A stretch of 64,000 bases of DNA from Streptomyces sp. NBC_00341. GTDB lineage: Bacteria; Actinomycetota; Actinomycetes; Streptomycetales; Streptomycetaceae. The stretch spans positions 7,130,001-7,194,000 of the forward strand of contig NZ_CP108002.1 of NCBI RefSeq assembly GCF_041435055.1, given 5' to 3'. The notes beneath the pieces were generated by a model. The model ran no database searches, was not told the DNA's origin, and was given only the letters and a program-made list of their open reading frames with translations. Numbering within the stretch: position 1 is the first letter of the stretch; each line of letters opens with the position of its first letter. Shown piece by piece: positions 9,853 through 19,198 of the stretch. The position numbers and the translations under genes are program-made.

Positions 9853-10413
9853 ATGACGAAGAGCGCACTCCTTGTGATGGACGTCCAGCAGGACATCGTG
9901 GACATCACCGATGCCGGCTCCGGATATCTGGCGCGCCTGAACCGGGCGATCGAGGGTGCCCGCGCGGCGGACATACCCGTGATCTACGTGACCATCGCGC
10001 TGCCTGCGGGCGATCCGGAAGTCAGCACGCGCAACCGGGTGATCAGCGGCATCGTGCGGGACGGACTGTTCACCGAGGGCGCCGCCGGCACCGCCGTCCA
10101 TCACGGCGTCACCCCCCGGCCGGGCGACGCCGTGGTCACCAAGAGGCGGGGGAGCGCGTTCTCCGGCAGCGACTTCGATCTGGTGCTCAGGGCCCGCGAC
10201 ATCGACAGCCTCGTCGTCACCGGCATCGCCACGAGCGGTGTGGTGCTGTCCACCCTGTGCTCCGCCGTCGACCGGGACCTCGGCCTCACCGTCCTGGTGG
10301 ACGCCTGCCACGACACCGACCCCGAACTGCACCGGGTCCTCACCGAGAATCTGTTCCCGCGCTGGGGGGACGTCATCACGGTCGAGGACTGGCTCAAGAC
10401 CCTCGCGTCGTAG
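9853..10413 (+). CDS. Isochorismatase-like hydrolase fold protein without nucleophilic Cys
   Basis: 186 residues of the cysteine hydrolase/isochorismatase fold. The catalytic Asp (LLVMDVQQDI, residue 10) and Lys (VVTKRRGSAF, about 99) are present, and the cis-peptide loop reads VVTGIATSGVVLST. In the cysteine hydrolases this loop carries the nucleophile (typical T-D-V-C-V); here the Cys position is Val. Amidase chemistry of the nicotinamidase kind is therefore unlikely. An isochorismatase-like activity that does not need Cys, or a non-catalytic role, remains possible. Start ATG 9853 follows a GAGAGGA site. Convergent with the ABC permease, 27 bases away; no functional partner is evident. Confidence 0.85.
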   Translation: MTKSALLVMDVQQDIVDITDAGSGYLARLNRAIEGARAADIPVIYVTIALPAGDPEVSTRNRVISGIVRDGLFTEGAAGTAVHHGVTPRPGDAVVTKRRGSAFSGSDFDLVLRARDIDSLVVTGIATSGVVLSTLCSAVDRDLGLTVLVDACHDTDPELHRVLTENLFPRWGDVITVEDWLKTLAS

Positions 10414-10440
10414 GAACGGGGCCGGTGTCCGTGACACGCC

Positions 10441-13065
10441 CTAACCGGTCCGGCCCGCACCGCTCCCCGCCCCCGGCAGCACCGTGCCCGCCGCCGCGGC
10501 CAGTGTCACGGCAAGCGCCAGCACCCCGTACCGGACCGGCGGGAGGTAGGGCAGCGAGCCCGTGGCGGTCAGGGAGAACGCGAGCAGGGGGATCGCCGCG
10601 ACCGCGGTCCCGATGGCCAGGCCTGCCACCGTGACCAGGGCCGTCTCCAGGACCCGCATCCGCAGCAGCTGGCCGCGTCCCGCGCCGACCAGCCGGAGCA
10701 GACGGAACTCCGGGCGGCGTCCGACCGTGATCAGGGTCAGTGTGCTGACCACCGCCAGCAGCGCGAAGCCGCCGATCACGCCGACACCGATGACGGTCAG
10801 GGCGTCGTCCTGGTCAGAGGAAGAAGGGCTGATCCGTACGTCGTCCGCCGTCGCCGGGCGGACATCGAGCCCCGGGTACGGTGCCAGCGCGCGCCGTACT
10901 GCCGAAACGGCGTCCCCGTCCCCGTCCTTCGAGCGCACCAGGACCTGCCGGTCGCGCGGCGCCGAGACGTGCGCGGCAAGGGCCTCGCGCGGGAGCATGA
11001 ACTCGCCCAGGCCCAGCGAGCGTTCGTAGACCGCCACCACCCGGAGCCGGACCCGCGCACCGTCGCCCAGGCGCAGCCGCACCGTGTCACCGACGCCCGC
11101 GCCGAGTTCGTCGGCCCGGTCCCGGCCGACCGCGACCGTGCCCCGGCCGGTGAGGCGGGCCGGATCGCCCGCCGTGACCCGGGCGTCGAGGGTGCCGGAC
11201 AGCTGGTCCGCCGTGACACCGAGGACCGGGTAGCGGTCCAGCTTCGGATCGCCGGTCTCGCGGTGGGCGAGGACCACGGACGACCGGAGCAGGCCCGTGG
11301 CGGCGGACACTTCGGGGGCCCCGCGCACCGCGTCGGCCACCTCGGACGGGATGCCGGCGGCGGGCCCCGTCACCACCAGGTCCGCCCGCAGGGCGTCCGA
11401 GGCCTGGCGGTCGGCGGCCCGCTCCAGCGTGCTGCCCGCCGCCAGCTGCACGCAGACGAACGCCACGACCAGCACCACCGGGGTGAGCGCCGCCCCCAGC
11501 CGCCGGTGGTGTGCGGCGGCGGAGCGGGCGGCCAGGAATCCGGCGACCCCGCCCGCCCGCCGGAGCGGCGCGCCGAGGACGCGCATCGAGATCCGCGCGA
11601 TCCACGGGCCGAGCAGCGCCACCGCGATGATCAGCGAGGTCGCGGCGGCCGACGCGGCGAGCGCCGCCGCCTGCCCGCCCTGCGCGGTCGCCGCACCGGC
11701 CGAACCGAGCCCCGCGACCACCAGCAGCACCCCGGCGACGGTACGCGGCCGCCCCGGCTCGTCCGGCTCCGGCGCCCGCGCCGCACCCAGGGCCACCGCG
11801 GGCCGCAGCCGGGTGATGGAGCGGGCCGCCAGCAGCGCCACCGGCCGGGCCACGAGCGCGACGATCAGCGCGCCCACCACGCCCGCCGCGAGCGGCAGCC
11901 ACACCGGGACCGGCAGCGGCAGCGGGTCCGTGGTCAGCAGCGACCGCATCAGCAGCCCCAGCGGTACGGAGAGGACCGCGCCCAGCAGCGCGGCGGCGCC
12001 CGCCACCCGGCCGGCCTCGCGGCCGACGGCGGAGCGGAGCTGCCGGGGAGTCGCCCCGACCGCCCGGAGCAGCGCCAGTTCACCGGACCGCTGGTGGACG
12101 GCCTGGGAGAGCGTGGTGGCGATCACGAGCAGGGCGACCATGACGACGGTCGCGGCGATCGACGCGAGCATCGTCAGCAGATCACCCCGTGCGCCGAGCG
12201 CGTCGAGCTGCTCGGCCTCGCCGCGTCCGGCACCCGTCAGTACGCGTGGACCGCGTTCGCCACCGCCGCGCCCGGCCACGGCGTCGCCCAGTGACGCCCG
12301 CAGCGCGGCCTCGGAGACGCCCCGCTCGGCCAGCACGCCGATCGCGTCCACCGTCCCGGGGTGCCCGGCCAGCCGGGTGAGCCGTGCCTCGGTGAAGAAG
12401 ACGGCGGGCGCGCCGCCCCGGTGACCGGTGCCGGCCACCCCGCTGACCGTGTACCGCCGGGCCGCCCCGTCGACCTGAAGCGTCACCCGGCCCCCGGGCC
12501 CGCCGCTCTCGGCCGCGAGCGCGGAGTCCACGACCACCTCGGACGCGGACCTCGGCGCGCGGCCCCCGGTCAGCTCGTACCGGGTCAGCGCGGCGGCCGG
12601 CCAGGAGCGCCCCACGGCCGATGTCCCGTGCCCCGCCACCACCGGGACCGAGTCGTCCGCGACCGCCCGCGCCACGCCCTCGGCCGCTGCCGCCCGCGCC
12701 ACCGACGCGCGGTCCAGCCGCACCCGTTCCGGCAGGTGGGCGGTGGCCGTCCGCGGCTCGCTGCCCCACGGCTTCGCCGTGTACGTGACCCGCTGGTCGG
12801 CCACCACGACCGCGTCGGCCCCTGCGTACCGTTCCACCGGAGGGCCCGCCAGCAGCAGTGAGCCGAGCACCAGCGCGAACGCCCCGAGCAGTGCCGTGGT
12901 GGCCGCCGTCGCCGCGAACACCGCGGCCCAGGCTCGCCGATGGGTGTCCAGCGAGCGCCGGGCCAGGAACGCCGAGGCCCGCCGCATTCCGGCCCGTACG
13001 TCCGCGCCCGCAACCGCCCCGTCCCCGGTGCGGGGCTTCCTGTCACGTGTCTTCGTCCCACTCAT
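10441..13065 (-). CDS. ABC transporter permease, FtsX-like
   Basis: 874 residues with two FtsX-type modules. After a cytoplasmic N terminus, TM1 lies at about 48-72 (AAVFAATAATTALLGAFAL) followed by a large extracytoplasmic MacB-like loop; three further helices follow from about 285 (LTMLASIAATVVMVALLVI), then a second module with TMs near 520-545 and three at the C terminus (about 765-865). LALLRAVGATPRQLR and FRLLRLVGAGRGQLLR are the paired cytoplasmic coupling motifs of this class. Together with the ATPase upstream (ATGA overlap) it forms a lipoprotein- or peptide-exporting or antimicrobial-resistance type transporter. Substrate unknown. Divergent from a two-component system, a common arrangement when the kinase controls the transporter. 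Confidence 0.92.
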   Translation of the reverse strand: MSGTKTRDRKPRTGDGAVAGADVRAGMRRASAFLARRSLDTHRRAWAAVFAATAATTALLGAFALVLGSLLLAGPPVERYAGADAVVVADQRVTYTAKPWGSEPRTATAHLPERVRLDRASVARAAAAEGVARAVADDSVPVVAGHGTSAVGRSWPAAALTRYELTGGRAPRSASEVVVDSALAAESGGPGGRVTLQVDGAARRYTVSGVAGTGHRGGAPAVFFTEARLTRLAGHPGTVDAIGVLAERGVSEAALRASLGDAVAGRGGGERGPRVLTGAGRGEAEQLDALGARGDLLTMLASIAATVVMVALLVIATTLSQAVHQRSGELALLRAVGATPRQLRSAVGREAGRVAGAAALLGAVLSVPLGLLMRSLLTTDPLPLPVPVWLPLAAGVVGALIVALVARPVALLAARSITRLRPAVALGAARAPEPDEPGRPRTVAGVLLVVAGLGSAGAATAQGGQAAALAASAAATSLIIAVALLGPWIARISMRVLGAPLRRAGGVAGFLAARSAAAHHRRLGAALTPVVLVVAFVCVQLAAGSTLERAADRQASDALRADLVVTGPAAGIPSEVADAVRGAPEVSAATGLLRSSVVLAHRETGDPKLDRYPVLGVTADQLSGTLDARVTAGDPARLTGRGTVAVGRDRADELGAGVGDTVRLRLGDGARVRLRVVAVYERSLGLGEFMLPREALAAHVSAPRDRQVLVRSKDGDGDAVSAVRRALAPYPGLDVRPATADDVRISPSSSDQDDALTVIGVGVIGGFALLAVVSTLTLITVGRRPEFRLLRLVGAGRGQLLRMRVLETALVTVAGLAIGTAVAAIPLLAFSLTATGSLPYLPPVRYGVLALAVTLAAAAGTVLPGAGSGAGRTG

Positions 13066-13772
13066 CGCAGTCGGCCGCCGTCCATCGTCAGCACCGTGTC
13101 GGCCCAGCCCGCCGCCACCGGATCATGGGTGACCATCACGACCGTGCGGCCGTCGCGCCGTACCGCGTCCCGCAGCAGCCCCAGCACCAGTTCCGCCGAC
13201 TCCGGGTCCAGGGACGCGGTCGGCTCGTCCGCGAACACCACCTGGGGTTCGGTCACCAACGCCCGCGCCACCGCGACCCGTTGCTGCTCACCGCCCGACA
13301 GGGCCGTCGGCCGGCCACCGCCGCGCCCGGAGAGCCCGACCCGGTCCAGCAATCGCCGTCCGCGCTCCAGCACCCCGGTGGCCCCGGGGTGCGCACCAGC
13401 CAGTACCAGCGGCAGCACGACGTTCTCCTCGATGCTGAGCGAGGGCACCAGGTTCAGGGCGTGCGACTGGAAGACGAAGCCGATCCGGTCCCGCCGCAGC
13501 CGGGTCAGCGCCGCCTCGGAGAGCCCGCCGAGATCGGTCCGGCCGATCCGTACCGTCCCCGACGACGGCCGGTCCAGGCCGGCCGCGCACTGGAGGAACG
13601 TGCTCTTGCCCGATCCGGAGGGGCCGACCACGGCGGTGAAGCTCCCGGCCGGGACCGTGCAGCTCACATCGTCCAGGGCGACGACCTCCCGGCCGCTGCC
13701 GCGCCGCCCGTGGCGCCGGCTCACCGACTCCAGCTCCAGCGCCGCCGTGCGCACCGCCGTGAACGTGTCCAC
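13062..13772 (-). CDS. ABC transporter ATP-binding protein (LolD/MacB type)
   Basis: 236 residues from a GTG at 13772, which has a GAGGGG site 7 bases upstream; the longer upstream extension is Pro/Gly-rich and looks non-coding. Walker A VVGPSGSGKSTFL, Q loop FVFQSHALNLVPS, signature ALSGGEQQRVAVARAL, Walker B VVFADEPTASLD, H loop MVTHDPV. It energises the FtsX-like permease with which it overlaps by 4 bases (ATGA), so the two are translationally coupled. Typical partner of exporters or mechanotransmission systems of the MacB group. Confidence 0.93.
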   Translation of the reverse strand: MDTFTAVRTAALELESVSRRHGRRGSGREVVALDDVSCTVPAGSFTAVVGPSGSGKSTFLQCAAGLDRPSSGTVRIGRTDLGGLSEAALTRLRRDRIGFVFQSHALNLVPSLSIEENVVLPLVLAGAHPGATGVLERGRRLLDRVGLSGRGGGRPTALSGGEQQRVAVARALVTEPQVVFADEPTASLDPESAELVLGLLRDAVRRDGRTVVMVTHDPVAAGWADTVLTMDGGRLR

Positions 13773-13946
13773 CGTGGGTCCCCTCGTTTCTGCCGGACAT
13801 CCGTCCTGACCTGCGTAAACGCTAGGAGCCGGGGGCTTGCGGGGACCAGGGCGCGGGCTCCCGGACGATGGTGCAGCCAGCTCCACCACGGACCGTGGTG
13901 GGCACCCCACTCCGGTGGCGGACCCGTCCCCGTAACGTGGTGCGGC
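13773..13946. promoter_or_regulatory. Divergent promoter region, ABC exporter / two-component system
   Basis: 174 bases separate the start of the minus-strand ABC operon from the plus-strand histidine kinase. TAACGT at 13933-13938 lies 8 bases before the kinase ATG and fits a -10 for a leaderless transcript. The palindrome-rich stretch ccaccacggaccgtggtggg (13883-13902) contains the perfect arms CCACCACGG and CCGTGGTGG separated by 2 bases. It is a good candidate operator for the response regulator encoded here. Confidence 0.5.
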
Positions 13947-15167
13947 ATGAACAGTACGCCCACTCCGCTGACGGCCGCCGTCCGGCGTTCATGGCATGCC
14001 TCCCAGTACCTCCTCCTCGGCATCCCGATCGCGCTGCTCGCCTATGTCAGCGCGTTCCTGGTGGTGGCGGTCCTGTTGTTCGGCGTCGTGATCATCGGAC
14101 TGCCCGCCCTGCCGGAGGCGGCCAAAGTGCTGCACAGGTTCGCGGAGTCCGAGCGGCGCAGGGCCGCCGCGTACCTCGGTGTGCCGTTCCGTCCGACGCG
14201 CTATCTGCCGCTGGACCGGGGCGAACTCTCCGAGCGGGTCAGGCGGGTGCTCACCGACCCGACGAACCGGCGCGAGGTCCTCTGGCTGCCGGCCCAGGCC
14301 CTCATCGGCAACGGGCTCGGCTACCTCACGATGGTGCTGTGGCCGGTGGGGATGCTGGTGGACGGGATCGGGCTCTCCGTCGTACACCTGCTGGACCGGC
14401 GCACCACCGACGAGTACGGCACACCGCCGCCCGTGCGGCGCGGCTGGGTGCTGCGCTGGCACCCCGTACTGGCGGACCTCGCCGCGAGCTGGACCCGGTC
14501 CCTGCTCACGGCCTCGCCGTCCGCCGAGCGCATCGACCAGCTGACCGAGAGCAGGGCCGGGGCGGTCGAGGCGCACGGCGCCGAACTCCGCCGCATCGAA
14601 CGGGATCTGCACGACGGCGCCCAGGCCAGGATCGTCGCCCTGTCGATGCGGGTCGGCCTGGCCAAACAGCTCCTGGACCGGGACCCGGCCGCCGCCCGCC
14701 TGCGCCTGGAGGAGGCCCAGGACGGCGCCGACGCGGCGCTGGCCGAGCTGCGGCACGTCGTGCGCGGCATCCATCCGCCGGTGCTGACGGACCGTGGACT
14801 GGGCGGCGCCGTAAGGGCGTTGGCGGCCGGGGCGGGTATCCCCGTGACGGTCGAACTGGACGGGGTCGAGGACGGACGGCGGCTCCCCGCCGCGATCGAG
14901 GCCGCCGCCTACTTCGTGGTGGCGGAGGCGCTCACCAACATCAGCAAGCACAGCGGCGCGACGGCCGCGCGCGTACGGATCGACCGGGCCCCCGGCGTAC
15001 TGCTCGTATCCATCGGGGACGATGGGTGCGGCGGCGCGGATGAAGGCGCCGGCAGCGGGCTGGTCGGGATCAGGCGGCGGATCGCCGCTCTGGACGGCAC
15101 CACCCGCATCAGCAGCCCCATCGGAGGGCCGACCGACATCGAAGTGGAGCTGCCGTGCGGATCGTGA
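13947..15167 (+). CDS. Sensor histidine kinase (HisKA_3 type, putative sensor domain)
   Basis: 406 residues. N-terminal putative sensor region with hydrophobic segments at about 23-58 (LLGIPIALLAYVSAFLVVAV) and 115-150 (LGYLTMVLWPVGMLVDGIG). The dimerisation and phosphoacceptor box is RRIERDLHDGAQARIVAL, with the His near residue 220. The HATPase_c domain shows VVAEALTNISKHSG (N box) and GDDGCGGADEG plus GSGLVGIRRRIAALDG (G boxes). It should phosphorylate the response regulator, whose GTG start overlaps it by 13 bases. Divergent from the FtsX-type ABC exporter, suggesting that it senses envelope stress or an exported compound. Start chosen at ATG 13947; the frame upstream is not coding-like. 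Confidence 0.93.
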   Translation: MNSTPTPLTAAVRRSWHASQYLLLGIPIALLAYVSAFLVVAVLLFGVVIIGLPALPEAAKVLHRFAESERRRAAAYLGVPFRPTRYLPLDRGELSERVRRVLTDPTNRREVLWLPAQALIGNGLGYLTMVLWPVGMLVDGIGLSVVHLLDRRTTDEYGTPPPVRRGWVLRWHPVLADLAASWTRSLLTASPSAERIDQLTESRAGAVEAHGAELRRIERDLHDGAQARIVALSMRVGLAKQLLDRDPAAARLRLEEAQDGADAALAELRHVVRGIHPPVLTDRGLGGAVRALAAGAGIPVTVELDGVEDGRRLPAAIEAAAYFVVAEALTNISKHSGATAARVRIDRAPGVLLVSIGDDGCGGADEGAGSGLVGIRRRIAALDGTTRISSPIGGPTDIEVELPCGS

Positions 15168-15814
15168 TCGCGGAGGACAACGCCCTGTTGCGGGAGGGCC
15201 TGATCCTGCTGCTCACCAGCTCGGGCCACGAGGTGGTGGCCGATGTCGCGGCCGGGCCCGAGGTGCTGCCCGCCCTGCTGGCGCACCGCCCGGACGCCGC
15301 CGTGCTCGATGTCCGGCTGCCGCCCACCTTCCGCGACGAGGGGCTGCGCGCCGCCGTGGCCGCCCGCAGGGAACTCCCCGGCCTGCCGATCCTGGTCCTC
15401 TCGCAGTACGTCGAGGAGACCTACGCCGCCGAGCTGCTCGCCCAGGGGGCCCAGGGCATCGGCTACCTGCTCAAGGACCGGGTGGGCCGGGTCGACCAGT
15501 TCCTCCAGGCCCTCGACCGGGTGGTGGACGGCGGCACCGCGCTCGATCCGGAGGTGGTGAGCCAGCTGATGACCCGCAAGGCGTCCGCGAAACCGCTGCT
15601 GAGCCTCACGCCCCGCGAGCGGGAGGTCCTGGAACTGATGGCCCAGGGCAAGGCGAACGGCACCATCGCCGCCGAACTCGTCGTCACGGAGCGGGCGGTG
15701 AGCAAGCACATCGGCTCGATCTTCGCCAAGCTCGGCCTCGAACCGGACGACGGAACGGTCCACCGCCGCGTCCTCGCCGTGCTCGCCTACCTGGAGGGCA
15801 ACGGGCCGCGCTGA
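15155..15814 (+). CDS. Response regulator transcription factor, NarL/LuxR family
   Basis: 219 residues. Receiver domain 1-120 with the acidic pair in VIAEDNALLREG, the phospho-Asp in AAVLDVRLPP (about residue 52), and the Lys in GYLLKDRVGRVDQF. The C-terminal LuxR helix-turn-helix is LTPREREVLELMAQGKANGT and ERAVSKHIGSIFAKLGLEP. GTG start inside the end of the kinase gene (13-base overlap), so it is coupled to the kinase. Probable target is the divergent ABC exporter operon, by context only. Confidence 0.94.
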   Translation: MRIVIAEDNALLREGLILLLTSSGHEVVADVAAGPEVLPALLAHRPDAAVLDVRLPPTFRDEGLRAAVAARRELPGLPILVLSQYVEETYAAELLAQGAQGIGYLLKDRVGRVDQFLQALDRVVDGGTALDPEVVSQLMTRKASAKPLLSLTPREREVLELMAQGKANGTIAAELVVTERAVSKHIGSIFAKLGLEPDDGTVHRRVLAVLAYLEGNGPR

Positions 15815-15829
15815 GCGGCCTCCGGCGCG

Positions 15830-16216
15830 TCACGCGGGCTGGAGCAGATCCCAGCGGTTGCCGTACAGGTCCTCGAAGACCGCGACCGAACCGTAGGCCT
15901 CGTGCCGGGGCTCCTCCAGGAAGCGGACCCCGGCCGCCAGCATGCGTGCGTGGTCGGCCGCGAAGTCCTCCGTGTGCAGGAAGAAGCCGACGCGGCCACC
16001 CGTCTGCGCCCCGACGCTCGCTCCCTGCTCCGTGTTCTTGGCGCGGGCCAGCAGCAGCCCCGTGCCCTGTGTGCCACGCGGACGCACCACCACCCAGCGG
16101 GAGCCGTCGCCCCGGTCTGTGTCCTCCACCAGCTCGAAGCCGAGGGCGTCGGTGTAGAAGGCGAGTGCCTCGTCGTAGTCGCGGACGACCAGGGTGACCA
16201 GGGCGATGTGGGACAT
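15830..16216 (-). CDS. VOC family (glyoxalase/bleomycin-resistance fold) protein
   Basis: 128 residues with two beta-alpha-beta-beta-beta units: HIALVTLVVRDYDEALAFYT and VGFFLHTEDFAADHARML ending VFEDLYGNRWDLLQP. Metal-ligand candidates are His3 and the late Glu in VAVFEDLYGNRWDL. The ATG at 16216 has a GAGGAA site and gives the normal VOC length; the longer frame upstream overlaps a divergent real gene. Substrate unknown; a metal-dependent lyase, isomerase or dioxygenase role is the family range. Confidence 0.88.
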   Translation of the reverse strand: MSHIALVTLVVRDYDEALAFYTDALGFELVEDTDRGDGSRWVVVRPRGTQGTGLLLARAKNTEQGASVGAQTGGRVGFFLHTEDFAADHARMLAAGVRFLEEPRHEAYGSVAVFEDLYGNRWDLLQPA

Positions 16217-16283
16217 GGGATTCCTCGGATTCCTCGCGGGACGGAAGGGAGGCCGCCGGGCCCGTAGCGGGACAATATCCGTC

Positions 16284-16937
16284 ATGGAGACCAGTGACCT
16301 CACCGGGCTGACGGCCCGCGCGCGTCGGCTCGCCCTGACCGGGAAGCGCCGTGTTCTCGGCCTGGCGGGCCCGCCGGGAGCCGGCAAGTCCACCCTGGCC
16401 GCGCAGCTGGCCGACACCCTCGGGCCGCTCGCCGCGCTCGTGCCCATGGACGGTTTCCACCTCGCCCGGGCCGAACTGGAACGGCTCGGCCGGGCGGACC
16501 GCAAGGGCGCGCCCGACACCTTCGACGCCGCCGGGTACGCCGCCCTGCTCCGCCGGCTGCGGGCACCGGAACCGGGCACCGTCGTGTACGCCCCGGCCTT
16601 CGACTGGGCCCTTGAGGAACCGGTCGCCGGGTCCGTCCCGGTCGGCCCGGACATCTCCCTCGTCATCACCGAGGGGAACTACCTGCTGCACACGGAGGGC
16701 GGCTGGGCGCCGGTGCGCGGGCTGCTCGACGAGGCGTGGTACCTGGAGCTCGACCAGGACGTACGGGTCCGCCGACTGGTCGACCGGCATGTGCGGTTCG
16801 GGAAGCCGCGCCCGCACGCGGAACGCTGGGTCGCCGGATCCGACGAGGCGAACGCCCGGCTCGTCGCCCGGGGACGGGACCGGGCCGACCTCGTCGTGCG
16901 GCTCGGGGCGGAGTCCGGCCGGCTCCGGAACGAGTGA
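16284..16937 (+). CDS. Nucleoside/nucleotide kinase family protein
   Basis: 217 residues. P-loop GLAGPPGAGKSTLAAQLA at about 28-45, followed by VPMDGFHLARAELE, KGAPDTFDAAGYAALL and ITEGNYLLHTEGGW. This pattern is that of uridine kinase/pantothenate kinase-like P-loop enzymes often annotated as fructokinase-like (FrcK type), where DGFH and KGAPDTFD contact substrate and Mg. The phosphorylated substrate cannot be read out. ATG 16284 is 7 bases after the -10-like ACAATA (16271-16276), so it may be leaderless. Divergent from the VOC gene across 67 bases. Confidence 0.88.
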   Translation: METSDLTGLTARARRLALTGKRRVLGLAGPPGAGKSTLAAQLADTLGPLAALVPMDGFHLARAELERLGRADRKGAPDTFDAAGYAALLRRLRAPEPGTVVYAPAFDWALEEPVAGSVPVGPDISLVITEGNYLLHTEGGWAPVRGLLDEAWYLELDQDVRVRRLVDRHVRFGKPRPHAERWVAGSDEANARLVARGRDRADLVVRLGAESGRLRNE

Positions 16938-17029
16938 GGAACCGCACCGGCAACGCCCCTGACCGCTCGCGCGGGCGCCCCGCACCCGGCAGGATGCGGG
17001 GAGCCGTTCCGTGCCCCAGGAGGTCCCGC

Positions 17030-18160
17030 ATGCCCAGCCCGAACCAGCCCGCGCCGTTCACCGCCGACGACTACCGGGCCCGGATGGCACGGGCCGCCGA
17101 GAGCGCGGCCGCCGCCGGTCTCGCCGGCGTCCTGGTCGCACCCGGACCCGACATGGTCCACCTGACGGGATACCGGCCCACCGCGGACACCGAACGCCTC
17201 ACCCTCCTCGTCCTCGCGGCCGGGCAGGACCCCGTCCTGGTCGTACCGACACTGGAGGCGCCGGACGCGGAGAAGTGCGCCGGCGCACCCGCCCTCACCC
17301 TGCGGGACTGGACGGACGGCAAGGACCCGTACGCCGTGACGGCGCCGCTGCTCGACGCCAAGGGGCGGTTCGGGATCAGCGACAACGCCTGGGCGATGCA
17401 CCTGCTCGGCCTCCAGCAACTGCTGCCCGGCACCTCGTACGCCTCCCTCACCGAGGCGCTGCCGATGCTGCGCGCCGTGAAGGACGCCGCGGAGCTGGAG
17501 CGGATCGCCGCCGCCGGGGCCGCCGCCGACGCCACGTACGAGGAGATCCTCAAGGTCCGCTTCTCCGGGCGCAGGGAGACCGAGGTCGCCGCCGATCTGG
17601 CCCGGCTGCTCACCGAGTACGGGCACTCCCAGGTCGACTTCACCGTGGTCGGCTCCGGGCCCAACGGCGCCAACCCGCACCACGAGGCGGGGGATCGCAC
17701 CATCGAGCGCGGCGACATGGTCGTGCTCGACTTCGGCGGCCTCAAGCACGGCTACGGCTCCGACACCTCCCGTACGGTCCACGTCGGTGAACCCACCGTG
17801 CAGGAGCAGCGGGTCCACGACATCGTGCGGGAGGCGCAGGAGGCCGGCTGCAACGCGGTCCGGCCCGGCGCCGCCTGCCAGGACATCGACCGGGCCGCCC
17901 GCGCCGTCATCACCGAGTTCGGCTACGGCGACCGCTTCATCCACCGCACGGGCCACGGCATCGGCGTCACCACGCACGAGCCCCCGTACATGATCGAGGG
18001 CGAGGAGCAGCAGCTCGTCCCCGGCATGTGCTTCTCCGTGGAGCCCGGCGTCTATCTGCCGGGCCGCTTCGGTGTCCGGATCGAGGACATCGTGACGGTC
18101 ACGCAGGACGGCGGCCGCCGCCTCAACGCCACCGCCCGCGAACTGGCGATCGTCGAGTAG
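17030..18160 (+). CDS. M24 family Xaa-Pro aminopeptidase/dipeptidase-like metallopeptidase
   Basis: 376 residues. Creatinase-like N-terminal domain (1-140; VLVAPGPDMVHLTGYRP), then the pita-bread peptidase fold. All five metal ligands can be assigned: Asp in MVVLDFGG, Asp in YGSDTSRTV, His in HRTGHGIGVTTHEPP, Glu in SVEPGVYLPG and Glu in GVRIEDIVTV. The product is probably a cytosolic Xaa-Pro dipeptidase or aminopeptidase in peptide turnover. ATG 17030 has a perfect AGGAGG 6 bases upstream. Convergent with the next gene, 21 bases apart. Confidence 0.94.
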   Translation: MPSPNQPAPFTADDYRARMARAAESAAAAGLAGVLVAPGPDMVHLTGYRPTADTERLTLLVLAAGQDPVLVVPTLEAPDAEKCAGAPALTLRDWTDGKDPYAVTAPLLDAKGRFGISDNAWAMHLLGLQQLLPGTSYASLTEALPMLRAVKDAAELERIAAAGAAADATYEEILKVRFSGRRETEVAADLARLLTEYGHSQVDFTVVGSGPNGANPHHEAGDRTIERGDMVVLDFGGLKHGYGSDTSRTVHVGEPTVQEQRVHDIVREAQEAGCNAVRPGAACQDIDRAARAVITEFGYGDRFIHRTGHGIGVTTHEPPYMIEGEEQQLVPGMCFSVEPGVYLPGRFGVRIEDIVTVTQDGGRRLNATARELAIVE

Positions 18161-18181
18161 CGGTCACCGGGCCCCGGCAGG

Positions 18182-19198
18182 TCAGCCCTGCGGCTCGCGG
18201 TCGCGGAACCGGTGCAGCACGTCGTACGGGTACGGCAGCGGACGGGCACTCGCCTCGTCCAGCCGTACCGTCTGTTCCGGCGTCAGTTCCCAGCCCACCG
18301 CGCCCAGGTTGTCGGCGAGCTGCTCGACGGTCCGCACCCCGATGATGGGCGCGGCCACGGCGGGCCGGCCGAGCAGCCAGCGCAGGGACACCTGCGCCGG
18401 GGTGCGCCCGGTCTCCTCCGCGACGGCGACGACGGCCTCGACGACCCGCCAGGTCTCCTCGTTGTCCCGCTCCCGCCAGGCCTCGCGCCCCAGCTCCCGC
18501 TGGTAGCGGGCCTCCCGGGTGCCCGGCGCGGCCTCGCTCATGCCGCGCCGGTACTTCCCCGTCAGCCAGCCGCCCTGGAGCGGGCTCCACGGGATGATGC
18601 CGACGCCCTCCGCCTCGCTCACCGGCGCCAGCTCCCACTCCACCTCGCGCGCGAGGAGGTTGTAGAGCGGCTGGAGGCTGATGTAGCGCTCCCAGCCGTT
18701 GCGGGCGGCCAGGTCCTGGGCGCGCTGGAGCTGCGAGGCGGAGACGTTGCTCGCGCCGAGGTAGCGCACCTTCCCCGACCTCACCAGGGTGTCGAGCGTG
18801 GACAGGGTCTCCTCGACCGGTGTCGTCGCGTCCCACACGTGCGTCTGGTAGAGGTCGATGTGGTCCGTGCCGAGCCGCCGCAGGCTCGCCTCGACCGCGG
18901 AGAGGATGTGCTTGCGGCTGAGCCCGCCCGCGTTCGGCGCCTCGCCCATCGTGCCGAACACCTTGGTGGCGACGACCAGGTCGTCACGGCGCCGGCTCTT
19001 CAGCCAGCGGCCCACGATCTCCTCCGAGACGCCCTGCTGGTACACGTCGGCGGTGTCGATGAAGGTGCCGCCGGCCTCGGTGAAGGCATCGAGCACCCGG
19101 TGCGCGCCCGCTTCGTCGGTGTCCTGGCCGAAGGTCATGGTGCCCAGGCAGAGTTCGCTGACACGCAGCCCGGACCGGCCGAGAAATCGCTGCTTCAT
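18182..19198 (-). CDS. Aldo/keto reductase
   Basis: 338 residues, NADPH-dependent (alpha/beta)8 barrel. Catalytic tetrad: Asp and Tyr in [15 protein letters not shown], Lys in VVATKVFG and His in LYQTHVWD. The NADP-binding end reads [16 protein letters not shown]. The [20 protein letters not shown] start is typical; a purine-rich AAGGAGA site lies just upstream of ATG 19198. Physiological carbonyl substrate unknown. Confidence 0.93.
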   Translation of the reverse strand: MKQRFLGRSGLRVSELCLGTMTFGQDTDEAGAHRVLDAFTEAGGTFIDTADVYQQGVSEEIVGRWLKSRRRDDLVVATKVFGTMGEAPNAGGLSRKHILSAVEASLRRLGTDHIDLYQTHVWDATTPVEETLSTLDTLVRSGKVRYLGASNVSASQLQRAQDLAARNGWERYISLQPLYNLLAREVEWELAPVSEAEGVGIIPWSPLQGGWLTGKYRRGMSEAAPGTREARYQRELGREAWRERDNEETWRVVEAVVAVAEETGRTPAQVSLRWLLGRPAVAAPIIGVRTVEQLADNLGAVGWELTPEQTVRLDEASARPLPYPYDVLHRFRDREPQG

